Assembly (NCBI RefSeq): GCF_003208215.1
Contig: NZ_QKLW01000002.1
Span: 186,001-250,000, forward strand
Reading direction: 5' to 3'
DNA length: 64,000 nucleotides
Origin: Marinomonas alcarazii
GTDB lineage: Bacteria; Pseudomonadota; Gammaproteobacteria; Pseudomonadales; Marinomonadaceae
A program made the translations under genes and the position numbers. Below are positions 34,314-43,460 of this stretch, in pieces (positions within the stretch are counted from its first letter, which is position 1; each line of letters starts with the position of its first letter). The notes under the pieces were generated by a model. The model saw only the letters and a list, made by a program, of their open reading frames with translations, searched no databases and was not told the DNA's origin.

Positions 34314-35453
34314 TTAACGTAATGCTGGAACATCCCAAAGATTCAGTGAGACGCCAATGCCTTTTTCAATTGCATTACGATAAACCACTGTCGCCCAAGC
34401 GACGTCTTCCACTGGCATACCGCCCACAGATAAAATAATGATCTCTTCGTCGTTCTGACGAGCAGGAGAATCGCCATAGACAATTTTGCCAAGGTCTTCG
34501 AGGTCATCATGGGAAAGCTTGCCTTCTGCAATCATGTCCATGCAGCGCACACCTACAAGCGGAATCACGTTATGAGCAGGCTTAGGCACTTCCTCGTACC
34601 ATGCTTCGTACAAGCCAGTGTTATCAAGGACTTTACGAACATCCTTTTGCTCCATGCCATCATCTAAACTGCAGCTTGCTGGCATCGCTAGGAAAGCACC
34701 CGGTTTTACCCATTCACGCTTAACTATTGGGTAAGTGGACGGATCACCCACTTCGCCTGAATTACAGTAAGTAACAAGGTCTGAACCACGAACCACCGCT
34801 TCGACACTGTCTACCACATCAATTGTGGTAACCTGTGGAAAGGTTTCTTTAACCCAGTCAATAAAGCTGTCTAGGTTTTTCTGACCACGGCCTTTGACTT
34901 TAATCGTATCCACTTGAGGGCAAGCAGCAATAAAAGCCGCTACTGTTGTTTTCCCCATCACCCCAGGGCCAAGCAGTCCTATTACTTTAGAGTCTTTACG
35001 AGCTAGATAACGCGCCCCCACACCAGGAATGGCCCCTGTTCGGTAAGCAGATAGCAAGTTAGCAGACATATACGCCAAAGGTGCTCCTGTATCGATATCA
35101 TTTAAAATCATCATCAGAATAGAACGAGGCAGACCTTTCTCTCGATTGGCGATATTAGAGCCATACCATTTCACACCGGAGGTTTGGAAATTACCGCCAA
35201 GATAGGCAGGCATCGCCATTAAACGGCGATCGGCTGTTGGCTTTGGCATGGTAGGAAAAGGAGATTCATCAGGAAACGTAATCATCGCACCATGAGAGTC
35301 ATTATTAGGACCCGCCATACGGTAATCACCTGTATACAAAAGCCCAAACATCTCTTCCATGGTATCCACGCAACTTGGCATATCGGTTACGCCGGCTTTA
35401 ATCATGTCTGGTTCAGAAAGGTAAATAAAATCGATTTTAGTATTCTCACTCAT
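34314..35453 (-). CDS. Ornithine cyclodeaminase-like protein, tyramine oxidase subunit B-like
   Basis: 379 residues. Dinucleotide-binding region IGLLGPGVMGKTTVAAFIAA, then GRGQKNLDSFIDW, and substrate side VKWYGSNIANREKGLPRS. Mu-crystallin/OCD fold. From memory, proteins like this are annotated as tyramine oxidase subunit B in Marinomonas relatives, which would fit its neighbours, but catalysis by this subunit is not established by sequence. First gene of the trio, with the 405-bp regulatory region upstream. Confidence 0.75.
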   Translation of the reverse strand: MSENTKIDFIYLSEPDMIKAGVTDMPSCVDTMEEMFGLLYTGDYRMAGPNNDSHGAMITFPDESPFPTMPKPTADRRLMAMPAYLGGNFQTSGVKWYGSNIANREKGLPRSILMMILNDIDTGAPLAYMSANLLSAYRTGAIPGVGARYLARKDSKVIGLLGPGVMGKTTVAAFIAACPQVDTIKVKGRGQKNLDSFIDWVKETFPQVTTIDVVDSVEAVVRGSDLVTYCNSGEVGDPSTYPIVKREWVKPGAFLAMPASCSLDDGMEQKDVRKVLDNTGLYEAWYEEVPKPAHNVIPLVGVRCMDMIAEGKLSHDDLEDLGKIVYGDSPARQNDEEIIILSVGGMPVEDVAWATVVYRNAIEKGIGVSLNLWDVPALR

Positions 35454-35858
35454 GGTGCTGCCTATTCTAAAAATGGTTTATATTTTTATATTAATAATGA
35501 TGTTTTCGAAGAATAAATAGATCCAGCAATTAAACTAAATCAATGTGTACGTTTATCACTAAAATATTAAGATCACATCGTACAAAAGAACTTATTATTA
35601 ATATGGCATCAACTCCTTTTAAATAACACTCTACTTTTTTAGCATTATTTATATTGGAGAATTCAAACGCCCTCTTCTGAAAGAAGATAAAACGGAACAT
35701 TTTTATCGTATCGACAAAAAAACACCATTCATATATCCCTTTAGGGACATTTGAACCCTGTTCTAGATGGAACGCAGAGGATGAGAAAGCTAAGATTTAT
35801 TACTCAGCATAAATGGCTGCCCGAAGATTCGATGCAGCCATTTGGGAAAAGTTGTGAA
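35454..35858. other. Intergenic region between the amine-oxidase operon and hpaD
   Basis: 405 bp, AT-rich, no gene seen. Contains palindrome ATATCCC-TTTA-GGGACAT at 35733-35750 (candidate regulator site, about 280 bp before the OCD start) and a 10-bp inverted repeat AAATGGCTGC/GCAGCCATTT (35811-35820 and 35834-35843), a likely 3' hairpin for the hpaD transcript, without a T-run. Confidence 0.6.
35733..35750. promoter_or_regulatory. Palindrome ATRTCCC-N4-GGGAYAT, site 1
   Basis: Reads ATATCCC TTTA GGGACAT. The same arrangement, inverted, occurs at 58517-58534 before tctC, and a degenerate form at 48511-48528. Candidate operator of an unassigned regulator of the catabolic island. Confidence 0.5.
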
Positions 35859-36788
35859 TTACAGGCGGCTGGTACCGTAAACAAATGTGCCGTTCTCAAC
35901 GGACGCCTGAGGCGCTGGAACAGCGTCACCTGTTTGTGGTGACACAGGGAAAATAGCATTAATCTGCCCTGTACCAGAGCTACCAAAATACGGAGTGATC
36001 ACTTCTACCTTTTGATCATAATCTGACCAACCAAGTGCACCCAACAGCATAGCGGTATCATGCATGAATCCTTCGCCATGGCCTTTTGCCGCGTATTCAG
36101 GCAGCATCTCGCAAAATGTTTTCCACTCTGCGTTCTCCCACATTTCAACGACTCGATGATCGAGACTCTCAAGAAATGGGCTCCACACTTTGGTAGAGAA
36201 ATCGGGAGCCTGACCGTTCTGAGCAAAGCGATGGGACAGCGAACCGCTTGCCAAAATGGCAACCGTACCGTCGTAGTGTTTTTCAATCGCCTCACGGATA
36301 GCCCATCCCAAACGCGCTGAATCATTTAAGTAATGAACCGTTAATAGAGCTGAGACTGAAATACACTTGAAATGTTGGTCTGGATTCATATAACGCATTG
36401 GCACTAGCGCGCCGTATTCAGGCGCTAATGTCGTCGCATCATGCGCCATGGTCTCAACGCCTTGTTCATTACACACCTTAGCAATAATACGACCCAGCTC
36501 TGGGTTACCATCGAGGCTGTATGGCATATTATTAATGAAGTGTGGCAGTTCATTACTGGTATAAACCCCTTCCCAGTGTGGCGCACAATTAATGTGATAA
36601 TTCGCATTTACCAACCAGTGCGTATCAAACACAACAATGGTATCCACCCCAAGCTCACGACAACGCTTAGAGATTTCAAGGTGGCCATCTATAGCCGCCT
36701 GACGAAAGCCTTTTTGAGGGCCATCAAGCTCCGAAAGATACATAGATGGCACATGTGTTATTTTTGCAGCAAGAGCTAACTTACCCAT
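35859..36788 (-). CDS. hpaD: Homoprotocatechuate (3,4-dihydroxyphenylacetate) 2,3-dioxygenase
   Basis: 309 residues of the LigB-type class III extradiol dioxygenases. THVPSMYLSELDGPQKGF, VFDTHWLVNANYHIN (metal-binding His) and HDATTLAPEYGALVPMRYMN match HpaD. It cleaves the ring of homoprotocatechuate to 5-carboxymethyl-2-hydroxymuconate semialdehyde. It follows the TRAP genes by 21 bp, so it sits at the end of the hpaE-hpaF-TRAP-hpaD run. Confidence 0.92.
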   Translation of the reverse strand: MGKLALAAKITHVPSMYLSELDGPQKGFRQAAIDGHLEISKRCRELGVDTIVVFDTHWLVNANYHINCAPHWEGVYTSNELPHFINNMPYSLDGNPELGRIIAKVCNEQGVETMAHDATTLAPEYGALVPMRYMNPDQHFKCISVSALLTVHYLNDSARLGWAIREAIEKHYDGTVAILASGSLSHRFAQNGQAPDFSTKVWSPFLESLDHRVVEMWENAEWKTFCEMLPEYAAKGHGEGFMHDTAMLLGALGWSDYDQKVEVITPYFGSSGTGQINAIFPVSPQTGDAVPAPQASVENGTFVYGTSRL

Positions 36789-36809
36789 AGTAAATCTCCA
36801 AAATAGTGT

Positions 36810-38138
36810 TTATCTATATAACAGTTCTGGTAAGAAAAGAGCGACAGATGAAAAGACCACAATCAAGCCGAGTCGAACCATATCAGCACACCAAAATGGC
36901 GTAATACCCTTAAAGATCGTTCCCGCTTTCACATCCTTCAATACAGCACTCAACACAAAGACATTCATCCCTACAGGCGGCGTAATAAGACTAATTTCTG
37001 TCACCACAACCACCACGATACCAAACCAGACCAAATCAAAACCTAGGCTTTGTACCAAGGGATAAAAAATAGGAACCGTCAAAAGAATCATGGATAAACT
37101 TTCAAACACCATTCCTAGCACTAAATAAATAGCGATGATAATTAAAATAACCCCAAACGCTGAAAGGTTAAAACTTTGCACAAAAGCCAATAATTCAGCG
37201 GGCAAACCGGCAATAGTAATAAAGTCCGAAAAGATTAACGCGCCAATTAACACCGAAAACAACATTGCCGTGGTTCTACCTGTATCAATTAAGGCATGAA
37301 AAATCGCCTCGACTGTCAGTGATTTACGCATTAGAGCAATTAAGAAAGCCCCTCCAGCGCCAACACCTGCGGCTTCAGAAGGAGTGAAAACACCAAGATA
37401 AATCCCTCCCATTACCACAAGAAATAAAACCAAAACACCCCAGACATTTTTCAACGCCTGTATACGTTCAGCAAGACCAGTACGCTCTGCACTTGGGCCT
37501 TTTTCTGGATGCCGCCAAACGACATATCTCACGGCCAACAGATACAGAAAAATCCCCAGTAAACCAGGCAAGAAACCAGCGGCAAACAATTCGCGTATAC
37601 TGGTCTCCGTTAACAAACCATACATCAGCAAAATAACACTAGGTGGTATTAAAATACCGAGTGTAGATCCTGCCGCAATAGATGCACTGGCTAAGCCATC
37701 GCTGTAGCCATATTTTTTCATCGGCGGCATGGCGACCTTGGCCATGGTTGCAGATGTTGCCAAACTCGAACCACAAATCGCCGAGAAACCACCGCAAGCC
37801 ACAATCGTTGCCATGGCTAGACCGCCTTTACGATGCCCCAAAAACGCATTGGATGCTTTATACAATTCACCCGATAAATTTGCTTTCGTCACAAAGTTAC
37901 CCATCAAGATGAACAACGGTATAACAGACAATCCATACTCTTGTGAGGTATCGATAATACGATTTGTCGCAAGAGATAAAGGTCCAGTCCAACGAAAATC
38001 AAACACATTATCGAAACTCAAACCTTGCAAATAACCAAAGCCAACAATACCAACCGTTCCCATAGCAAAGGCGATAGGCATTCTAAAAATGAGAATAAGC
38101 ACTAGAAGAATGGCAAAGCCAAAAGCAGAAACAATCAT
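36810..38138 (-). CDS. dctM: TRAP transporter large permease, DctM family
   Basis: 442 residues, about 12 hydrophobic helices. Conserved patches MPPMKKYGYSDGLASASIAA, GVFTPSEAAGVGAGGAFLIA and SLITPPVGMNVFVLSAVLKD are those of DctM. Secondary transporter driven by Na+; it works with the DctQ and DctP genes just upstream. Sits inside the hpa operon, so a hydroxyphenylacetate-type substrate is likely. Overlaps dctQ by 4 bp. Confidence 0.92.
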   Translation of the reverse strand: MIVSAFGFAILLVLILIFRMPIAFAMGTVGIVGFGYLQGLSFDNVFDFRWTGPLSLATNRIIDTSQEYGLSVIPLFILMGNFVTKANLSGELYKASNAFLGHRKGGLAMATIVACGGFSAICGSSLATSATMAKVAMPPMKKYGYSDGLASASIAAGSTLGILIPPSVILLMYGLLTETSIRELFAAGFLPGLLGIFLYLLAVRYVVWRHPEKGPSAERTGLAERIQALKNVWGVLVLFLVVMGGIYLGVFTPSEAAGVGAGGAFLIALMRKSLTVEAIFHALIDTGRTTAMLFSVLIGALIFSDFITIAGLPAELLAFVQSFNLSAFGVILIIIAIYLVLGMVFESLSMILLTVPIFYPLVQSLGFDLVWFGIVVVVVTEISLITPPVGMNVFVLSAVLKDVKAGTIFKGITPFWCADMVRLGLIVVFSSVALFLPELLYR

Positions 38139-38656
38139 TCAGCCACCTCCACTTTTGACATCACAGCATAAAAAGCTTTCAGCATAAGAATTGCGGCGGT
38201 AACAAACATCATGATAGAGATAAACTGGATAAAATACGCCACAGGAATATGCAAAAATTCCGTCATGACACCGCGACGTAATGACCTAGAAGCTTGAAAC
38301 CAAACACGTTCTGCCACGAAGAAAAAACCAGCAGCAATCACTAAATTAATAGCTAAACCACTGATTTTCATAAACATTTCTGGCAATACACGATCAAGAA
38401 TATCAACCACCACATGAGCGCTAGTAAGGGTTACGATAGGCAACTGACAAAAAACAATGATACAAAGAGCCAACTCAGTAAGCTCAGTTGTACCGTTGAT
38501 AGAGTTGTTAAATACGTAACGTCCAACCACGTCAGAGCAAGTCAATATCATCAAAGCAAGCAATACGAGTGACGACACAACCTCAAGAACAAAGGCTAGC
38601 CATTTAGCTAGCCCAAATTCTTCATGGTATTTATTAACCATCGCAGATAACCACAT
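38135..38656 (-). CDS. dctQ: TRAP transporter small permease, DctQ family
   Basis: 173 residues with four membrane helices and the DctQ pattern DVVGRYVFNNSINGTTELTE near 40. Structural partner of DctM in the inner membrane. Overlaps dctM by 4 bp (coupled) and lies 2 bp after dctP. Confidence 0.9.
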   Translation of the reverse strand: MWLSAMVNKYHEEFGLAKWLAFVLEVVSSLVLLALMILTCSDVVGRYVFNNSINGTTELTELALCIIVFCQLPIVTLTSAHVVVDILDRVLPEMFMKISGLAINLVIAAGFFFVAERVWFQASRSLRRGVMTEFLHIPVAYFIQFISIMMFVTAAILMLKAFYAVMSKVEVAE

Positions 38657-38658
38657 CG

Positions 38659-39684
38659 CTATTCTCCATGCTTCGCTGCGTACTCATGAGCCGTATCACG
38701 AAGGTATTTCAACGCGTTACTGCCGTTATAACCTTTGTCATCCGCGGTTTTTATCCAGCTGGCGCTGGCGTCAGACAAAGTGGCTTGAACATCTTTAACG
38801 AGCTTATCATTGGCAGACAAAGTAGTGACTGTGACGCCATTTTCACGTGCCGATTCTATTCCTGCTGCATCACTTGCATCCCACGCTTTACCCGCTAGCA
38901 CGGATAACACTTCCCCTGATGCATCATTAATTGCTTGTTGATCTTCTTTATCTAAATCTTCAAACACATCAGGATTCATGAACATTGAAAAGCTGCCCAT
39001 GTAGAGGCCATCAGGGAAAATGGTCAAATACTGAGTGACTTCTGAAAGGCGCAAAACTTTCTGCTCTACCGCAGGTAAAAACGCACCATCAATGACGCCT
39101 TGTTGCATCATCTCGTAAACTTTTGGTGCAGGCGCGCCGACTGGTGTCACATGGAATTTTTCCGCAATGATACTTTGCACACCGCCACCGATGCGGATCT
39201 TTTTATCTTTCAGATCATCAATGGAATTGACTGGAAAATTTGAATGAATTTGACCCGGTCCATGCGTAAATAAAGCCAGTAGTTTTAGACCATCGAATTC
39301 ATTAGAGGCAGAAAAGAACTTTTCATAGGTCGTCCACAATGCGTAAGAGGCCGCTTCCGCATTAGTGCCTAGCCCTGGTTGCTCTACAACTTGGGGTAAT
39401 TCAAAACGCCCTGGAACATAACCATGGTAGCTATAACTCGCATCCACTATTCCGTCTTCAACCAAATTCCACATCGTTTTAGGGTGGCCTAAGCCATAAA
39501 CGATTTCGACATTAATACGTCCGTCGGTGGCATCCGATATGGCTTTACCCCAAGCAGGAATAACCACTTGGTTCATAGGATTGGTCGGTGGAAGCCAGCT
39601 AGCAACCCGGATTGTTTCTGCAAACGTCATGGTAGACAAAGTGGCGGCTACAGCAATAGAAAAAATCTTTTTAAGGCTCATCAC
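38659..39684 (-). CDS. dctP: TRAP transporter periplasmic substrate-binding protein, DctP family
   Basis: 341 residues with a Sec signal (IFSIAVAATLSTMTFAET). DctP features: SWLPPTNPMNQVVIPAWGKA at the mature N-terminus, KKIRIGGGVQS, and GVIDGAFLPAVEQKVLRL. Captures the substrate in the periplasm. Its ligand is probably an aromatic acid of the hpa pathway; carboxylate is needed by the fold, consistent with hydroxyphenylacetate. Confidence 0.88.
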   Translation of the reverse strand: MMSLKKIFSIAVAATLSTMTFAETIRVASWLPPTNPMNQVVIPAWGKAISDATDGRINVEIVYGLGHPKTMWNLVEDGIVDASYSYHGYVPGRFELPQVVEQPGLGTNAEAASYALWTTYEKFFSASNEFDGLKLLALFTHGPGQIHSNFPVNSIDDLKDKKIRIGGGVQSIIAEKFHVTPVGAPAPKVYEMMQQGVIDGAFLPAVEQKVLRLSEVTQYLTIFPDGLYMGSFSMFMNPDVFEDLDKEDQQAINDASGEVLSVLAGKAWDASDAAGIESARENGVTVTTLSANDKLVKDVQATLSDASASWIKTADDKGYNGSNALKYLRDTAHEYAAKHGE

Positions 39685-39735
39685 GATTACCCTCTATTTA
39701 TAATTATTTTAAATCGTTATTGACTCAATCAGGCT

Positions 39736-40116
39736 CTACTTAAAAAGAGCATGAATATTGTTCTTATTAAATTTAAGAACAGGATCCAGTTCCGTCAGTT
39801 CAAAAGATATCTGGCAATAACTGTTATCTGTGATCGGTTTCATCCATTCGCAAAAGATAGCAAATACCTTTTCTGCTACCTCTTGGCGTACTTCCATGCT
39901 TCGACCATGACCTATTTTTAAATTCAAATTGATCAAGGCGAAGTCATCACGCCCATCCGCAACACGAAAATGATCACAACAAATCGCCCGACTGCGCACA
40001 CCACCAAGAGGAAAGTGCCCAGTTGAAACAATGTACTCATGCAGCGCTTTAAACACTGGCTGAAAATCTAAACGCTCTTCAAGATTGGCTGAATATTCAA
40101 AAACAAAATGTGGCAT
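39736..40116 (-). CDS. hpaF: 5-Carboxymethyl-2-hydroxymuconate isomerase
   Basis: 126 residues beginning MPHFVFEYSANLE; Pro2 would be the catalytic base after Met removal, as in tautomerase-fold CHMI. Later blocks FALINLNLKIGHGRS and CQISFELTELDP are family-like. Isomerises the HpaE product. Between hpaE (50-bp gap) and dctP (51-bp gap). Confidence 0.9.
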   Translation of the reverse strand: MPHFVFEYSANLEERLDFQPVFKALHEYIVSTGHFPLGGVRSRAICCDHFRVADGRDDFALINLNLKIGHGRSMEVRQEVAEKVFAIFCEWMKPITDNSYCQISFELTELDPVLKFNKNNIHALFK

Positions 40117-40166
40117 AAGAATGCTCCAACAAGCGCGAGGGCATCACGCCCCCGCCAATGTTTAAA

Positions 40167-41630
40167 CTACACACCCCACTTTGGAATGTGGTGTGAGCCC
40201 ATGCTGATACAAACATTCTTTGGTTCGCAGAAGACTTCGAAGCTGTAGTCTCCCCCTTCGCGGCCTGTACCCGACGCCTTCTTACCACCAAACGGGGTAC
40301 GAAGATCACGTACGTTTTGCGAGTTTACAAACATCATGCCTGCGTCTACTTTTTGCGCGATGCGATGAACCTTGCCTACGTCTTGCGTCCATAAATAAGA
40401 CGCTAGGCCGTATTCATTGTCGTTCGCCATAGCGACCACATCGGCTTCATCTTCAAACGGTATCAATACCGCAACCGGTCCAAAAATTTCCTCACGGGCA
40501 ATGCGCATGTCATTGGTTACATCACGGAATACGGTTGGACGAACAAAGTGACCGCCTTTCAGATGATCGGGTAACTCATCTACTGGCTTATCTGGGCCGC
40601 CTGCGATCAAGGTCGCACCCTCTTCCATACCGATACGAATGTAGCCTGTCACTTTGTCAAAGTGCTGTTGACTGATCAAAGAACCTACTTGCGTATTCAG
40701 ATCTGTCGGATCGCCGACTCTGATTTTGCTCGCTCGCTCCGCAAATTCCGTCGCGAACTTATCGTAAATGCCTTTTTGTACGAAAATACGAGAACCTGCT
40801 GTACAACGCTCACCATTGATCGAGAAAATGCCAAACACCGCAGCGTCCATCGCGCGTTCGTAGTCGCAATCTTCAAAGATCATTACTGGTGATTTACCAC
40901 CCAGCTCCATAGAAAATTTCTTTAAGCCAGCATTGGCAATAATGTGTTTACCCGTTGAAGTACCGCCAGTGAATGAGATCGCATCCACATCGTCGTTAGT
41001 AATGATGGCGTTACCTGTTGTTGCACCAAAACCATGCACAATATTGAACACACCTGGTGGCACGCCCGCTTCGATGGACAAACGACCGAGGAAATCTGTT
41101 GTCAACGGAGACAATTCAGACTGCTTCATTACCACTGTGTTACCTAACGCGAGCGCAGGTGCTGTTTTCCATGTTCCCGTCATAAAAGGTACGTTCCATG
41201 GCGAAATCAGCGCGCACACACCCGTTGGTTGGTACAGGGTGTAATTCAACATTTGGTCGTCAACTGGGTAAGTATGACCGTTCATCTGCTTGGCTTTATC
41301 AGCGAAGAAATAGAAGTTATTCGATGAACGTGGAACCAACGCATTCAGCGTTTGGTATAGAGGTAAGCCTGTGTCAGCGGTTTCGAGGCGAGCAATTTCT
41401 TCAACATTCTCAGCGATAAGGTCGCCCAGTTTTTCAATGATTTTCGAGCGTTTTGCTACTGGCATAGCCGCCCATGCTGGAAAGGCATCTTTGGCAGCTT
41501 GAACCGCTTCAGCCACCTGCTCATCAGATGCGTGAGCCACTTCTGCCAATACTTCACCTGTAGCGGGATTAAAAGTCTGGAACGTTTCTTTGCTCTCAAC
41601 CCATTTGCCGTTTATCAAGTTCTTAATCAT
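40167..41630 (-). CDS. hpaE: 5-Carboxymethyl-2-hydroxymuconate semialdehyde dehydrogenase
   Basis: 487 residues. Aldehyde dehydrogenase motifs FSMELGGKSPVMIFED (general-base Glu) and SINGERCTAGSRIFVQKG (catalytic Cys) are intact, and the position among hpa genes identifies it as HpaE. Oxidises the ring-cleavage aldehyde with NAD+. It is the first gene of the minus-strand operon; palindromes at 41686-41697 and 41709-41720 lie 56-79 bp before its ATG. Confidence 0.93.
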   Translation of the reverse strand: MIKNLINGKWVESKETFQTFNPATGEVLAEVAHASDEQVAEAVQAAKDAFPAWAAMPVAKRSKIIEKLGDLIAENVEEIARLETADTGLPLYQTLNALVPRSSNNFYFFADKAKQMNGHTYPVDDQMLNYTLYQPTGVCALISPWNVPFMTGTWKTAPALALGNTVVMKQSELSPLTTDFLGRLSIEAGVPPGVFNIVHGFGATTGNAIITNDDVDAISFTGGTSTGKHIIANAGLKKFSMELGGKSPVMIFEDCDYERAMDAAVFGIFSINGERCTAGSRIFVQKGIYDKFATEFAERASKIRVGDPTDLNTQVGSLISQQHFDKVTGYIRIGMEEGATLIAGGPDKPVDELPDHLKGGHFVRPTVFRDVTNDMRIAREEIFGPVAVLIPFEDEADVVAMANDNEYGLASYLWTQDVGKVHRIAQKVDAGMMFVNSQNVRDLRTPFGGKKASGTGREGGDYSFEVFCEPKNVCISMGSHHIPKWGV

Positions 41631-41685
41631 TTTTCTTCTCTCTACTGATAAGGAACCGAACGAGAATATCTCGACATCGATTTAG

Positions 41686-41697
41686 TTAACATGTTAA
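41686..41697. promoter_or_regulatory. HpaR-type operator TTAACATGTTAA, site A
   Basis: Perfect 12-bp palindrome, extended to about 22 bp (41681-41702) with one mismatch. A second near-copy TTAACATGTATA starts 11 bp after it (41709-41720). Lies in the divergent promoter of hpaE and luxR1. Confidence 0.7.
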
Positions 41698-41881
41698 ATA
41701 AATTAAACTTAACATGTATAGTATGTCAAGCACACTTACCAACAATGAAATGCATTTATTGAAAAAAAGACAAAGATAGAGATATGTGGAATACCTTTTG
41801 CATTAATTGACTTTTAGTGCAGATGTGAAATTATCCTTCTGTGCCCTATCAAATAACTGACAATAAACGGGAGCGCATAAC

Positions 41882-42637
41882 ATGCTAAATTCAAGCCTTT
41901 ATGACACTTTGCCTTCTCTTATCAATAGCATTGGTCAACAGCAGTTTTATGATCAAGTTGCCTATTCGATTAAAGCGCTAGACCCCATCTCTAACATCAG
42001 AATTGTTAGCTATTCGAAAACAAACCACCCTGTTTTCTTAGGCGGCTATCCAATGTCAGAAATTGATGAAGTGTATTGTAAATCGGCCTACTTACTAGAT
42101 CCTGTCTATGACATGATCTGCGATGATAAAGTGCAGACTGAATTCTTTACGCTGGATAGCCTAGTTAATAATGATGATTTTCGAGACTCCATTTACTACG
42201 ATACCTTCTATCAACAACTAGGTTGGTGCAATGAAACAAACATTGTGATCGGCACAAACAGTGACAAGAAAATCTGCATCGTCTACTCGACAAAAGACAA
42301 TGACTCGTCTGTTCAAGCGTTAAATCGAGAGTTATTCCCATGCCTCAATTCGATCAAAGCCGCCATTTTGACTCATGAACGTGTTGGTTCACAGTTACAG
42401 CTAAACCAAGTGATTGAACATGAACCCCTAGATACTCGCCGCTCTATCTTTGAAAATCACCATCTAACCAAACGAGAAAAAGAGATTGTTGAACTTATCT
42501 TAACAGGGCTATCTTCGGCTTCTATCGCAGAAAAATGCTTTGTCTCGGAAGGTACGGTTAAGAACCATCGCAAAAACATTTATCGTAAACTCAAAATAAA
42601 ATCTCAGGCTGAGCTTTTCCGTAAATTCATCCAATAA
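41882..42637 (+). CDS. LuxR-family HTH regulator 1
   Basis: 251 residues. C-terminal GerE-type HTH: LTKREKEIVELILTGLSSAS and CFVSEGTVKNHRKNIYRKL. N-terminal ~180 residues contain IDEVYCKSAYLLDPVYD, shared with the second LuxR at 49261; they do not show the conserved Trp/Tyr/Asp set of typical AHL-binding LuxR proteins. Probably an activator of hpa genes that senses a pathway compound; an inference from its place between hpaE and hpaG. Confidence 0.85.
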   Translation: MLNSSLYDTLPSLINSIGQQQFYDQVAYSIKALDPISNIRIVSYSKTNHPVFLGGYPMSEIDEVYCKSAYLLDPVYDMICDDKVQTEFFTLDSLVNNDDFRDSIYYDTFYQQLGWCNETNIVIGTNSDKKICIVYSTKDNDSSVQALNRELFPCLNSIKAAILTHERVGSQLQLNQVIEHEPLDTRRSIFENHHLTKREKEIVELILTGLSSASIAEKCFVSEGTVKNHRKNIYRKLKIKSQAELFRKFIQ

Positions 42638-42681
42638 ATTCTGCAGTGTATTGACAAGGAAGTTTTTTTACGAAACTATAC

Positions 42682-42693
42682 TTAACATGTTAA
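42682..42693. promoter_or_regulatory. HpaR-type operator TTAACATGTTAA, site B
   Basis: Perfect 12-bp palindrome 20 bp before the hpaG1 ATG; it overlaps a TATACT -10-like sequence (42677-42682). A TTGACA at 42651 is 20 bp before that -10, a little too far for sigma-70. Confidence 0.68.
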
Positions 42694-42713
42694 CTACATT
42701 TGGTAATAAAAAA

Positions 42714-43451
42714 ATGTTCCATTACAGACAAAAAGAATCAAATGAAGTGGTATTCAAAACAGCGAACGCCAGCTTTGAAATTAGATTAGATAACAGCATG
42801 CTCCCACCAACATCTGGCAGCGTGATTGGTGTCGCACTAAATAATAAAGCACTAGCTAAGTCTTTGGAGCAAGCGTTTAACGAGAAGCCGCATGTTCAGC
42901 CCCCTAAAACGCCTGTTTTACACATTAAAACGGATAATACTCATATCGGGTATGCGAGCAGCATCAAGGTGCCCACTGACAAAGGCGCTGTTTATGCAGG
43001 CCCTTCGTTGGGTATCGTTATTGGCAAGACGGCAACTCGCGTCGATACCAATAACGCCTTAGATTTTATTCAAGGTTTTACGGTTGTTAACGAAGTGAGC
43101 TTGGCTGAAACCTCCTTCTACCGTCCTGCGGTAAAAGCAAAATGCCGCGATACTTTCTGCCCTATTGGCCCATGGACGGTAGACAAAACCGCAGTAAGTC
43201 ATCCTAATAATTTAAGTATCAAGACCTTTATTAATGACACATTTGTACACGAGACAAATACCGATCAATTAATCCATTCGGTGGAAGAGATTGTCAGCTA
43301 CATAAGCAGTTTTATGACGCTGGAAGCAGGAGACATCATCATCGCGGGAACACCCGAGCGCACACCGGAATTAGAAATTAAACCTGGTGACAGTGTCATG
43401 ATAGATATCGAAGGCGTCGGCCGTCTAGCCAATCCAGTAGAACAAGAATAG
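42714..43451 (+). CDS. hpaG1: HpaG N-terminal-type subunit (5-oxo-tricarboxylate decarboxylase half)
   Basis: 245 residues from ATG 42714. A start further upstream (TTG 42651) would place the operator inside the gene and is rejected. FAH fold with IQGFTVVNEVSLAETSFYRP and AKCRDTFCPIGPW, matching the N-terminal half of enteric HpaG. The usual metal Glu pair is missing (YAGPSLGIVIGK), as expected for this half. It is split from hpaG2 by 9 bp rather than fused. Confidence 0.85.
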   Translation: MFHYRQKESNEVVFKTANASFEIRLDNSMLPPTSGSVIGVALNNKALAKSLEQAFNEKPHVQPPKTPVLHIKTDNTHIGYASSIKVPTDKGAVYAGPSLGIVIGKTATRVDTNNALDFIQGFTVVNEVSLAETSFYRPAVKAKCRDTFCPIGPWTVDKTAVSHPNNLSIKTFINDTFVHETNTDQLIHSVEEIVSYISSFMTLEAGDIIIAGTPERTPELEIKPGDSVMIDIEGVGRLANPVEQE

Positions 43452-43460
43452 GAAGCAGTC

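Noticed and set aside
42651-42682. TTGACA..TATACT as the promoter of hpaG1
   Set aside because: Spacer is 20 bp, longer than the usual 16-18; kept only as a note under operator site B.
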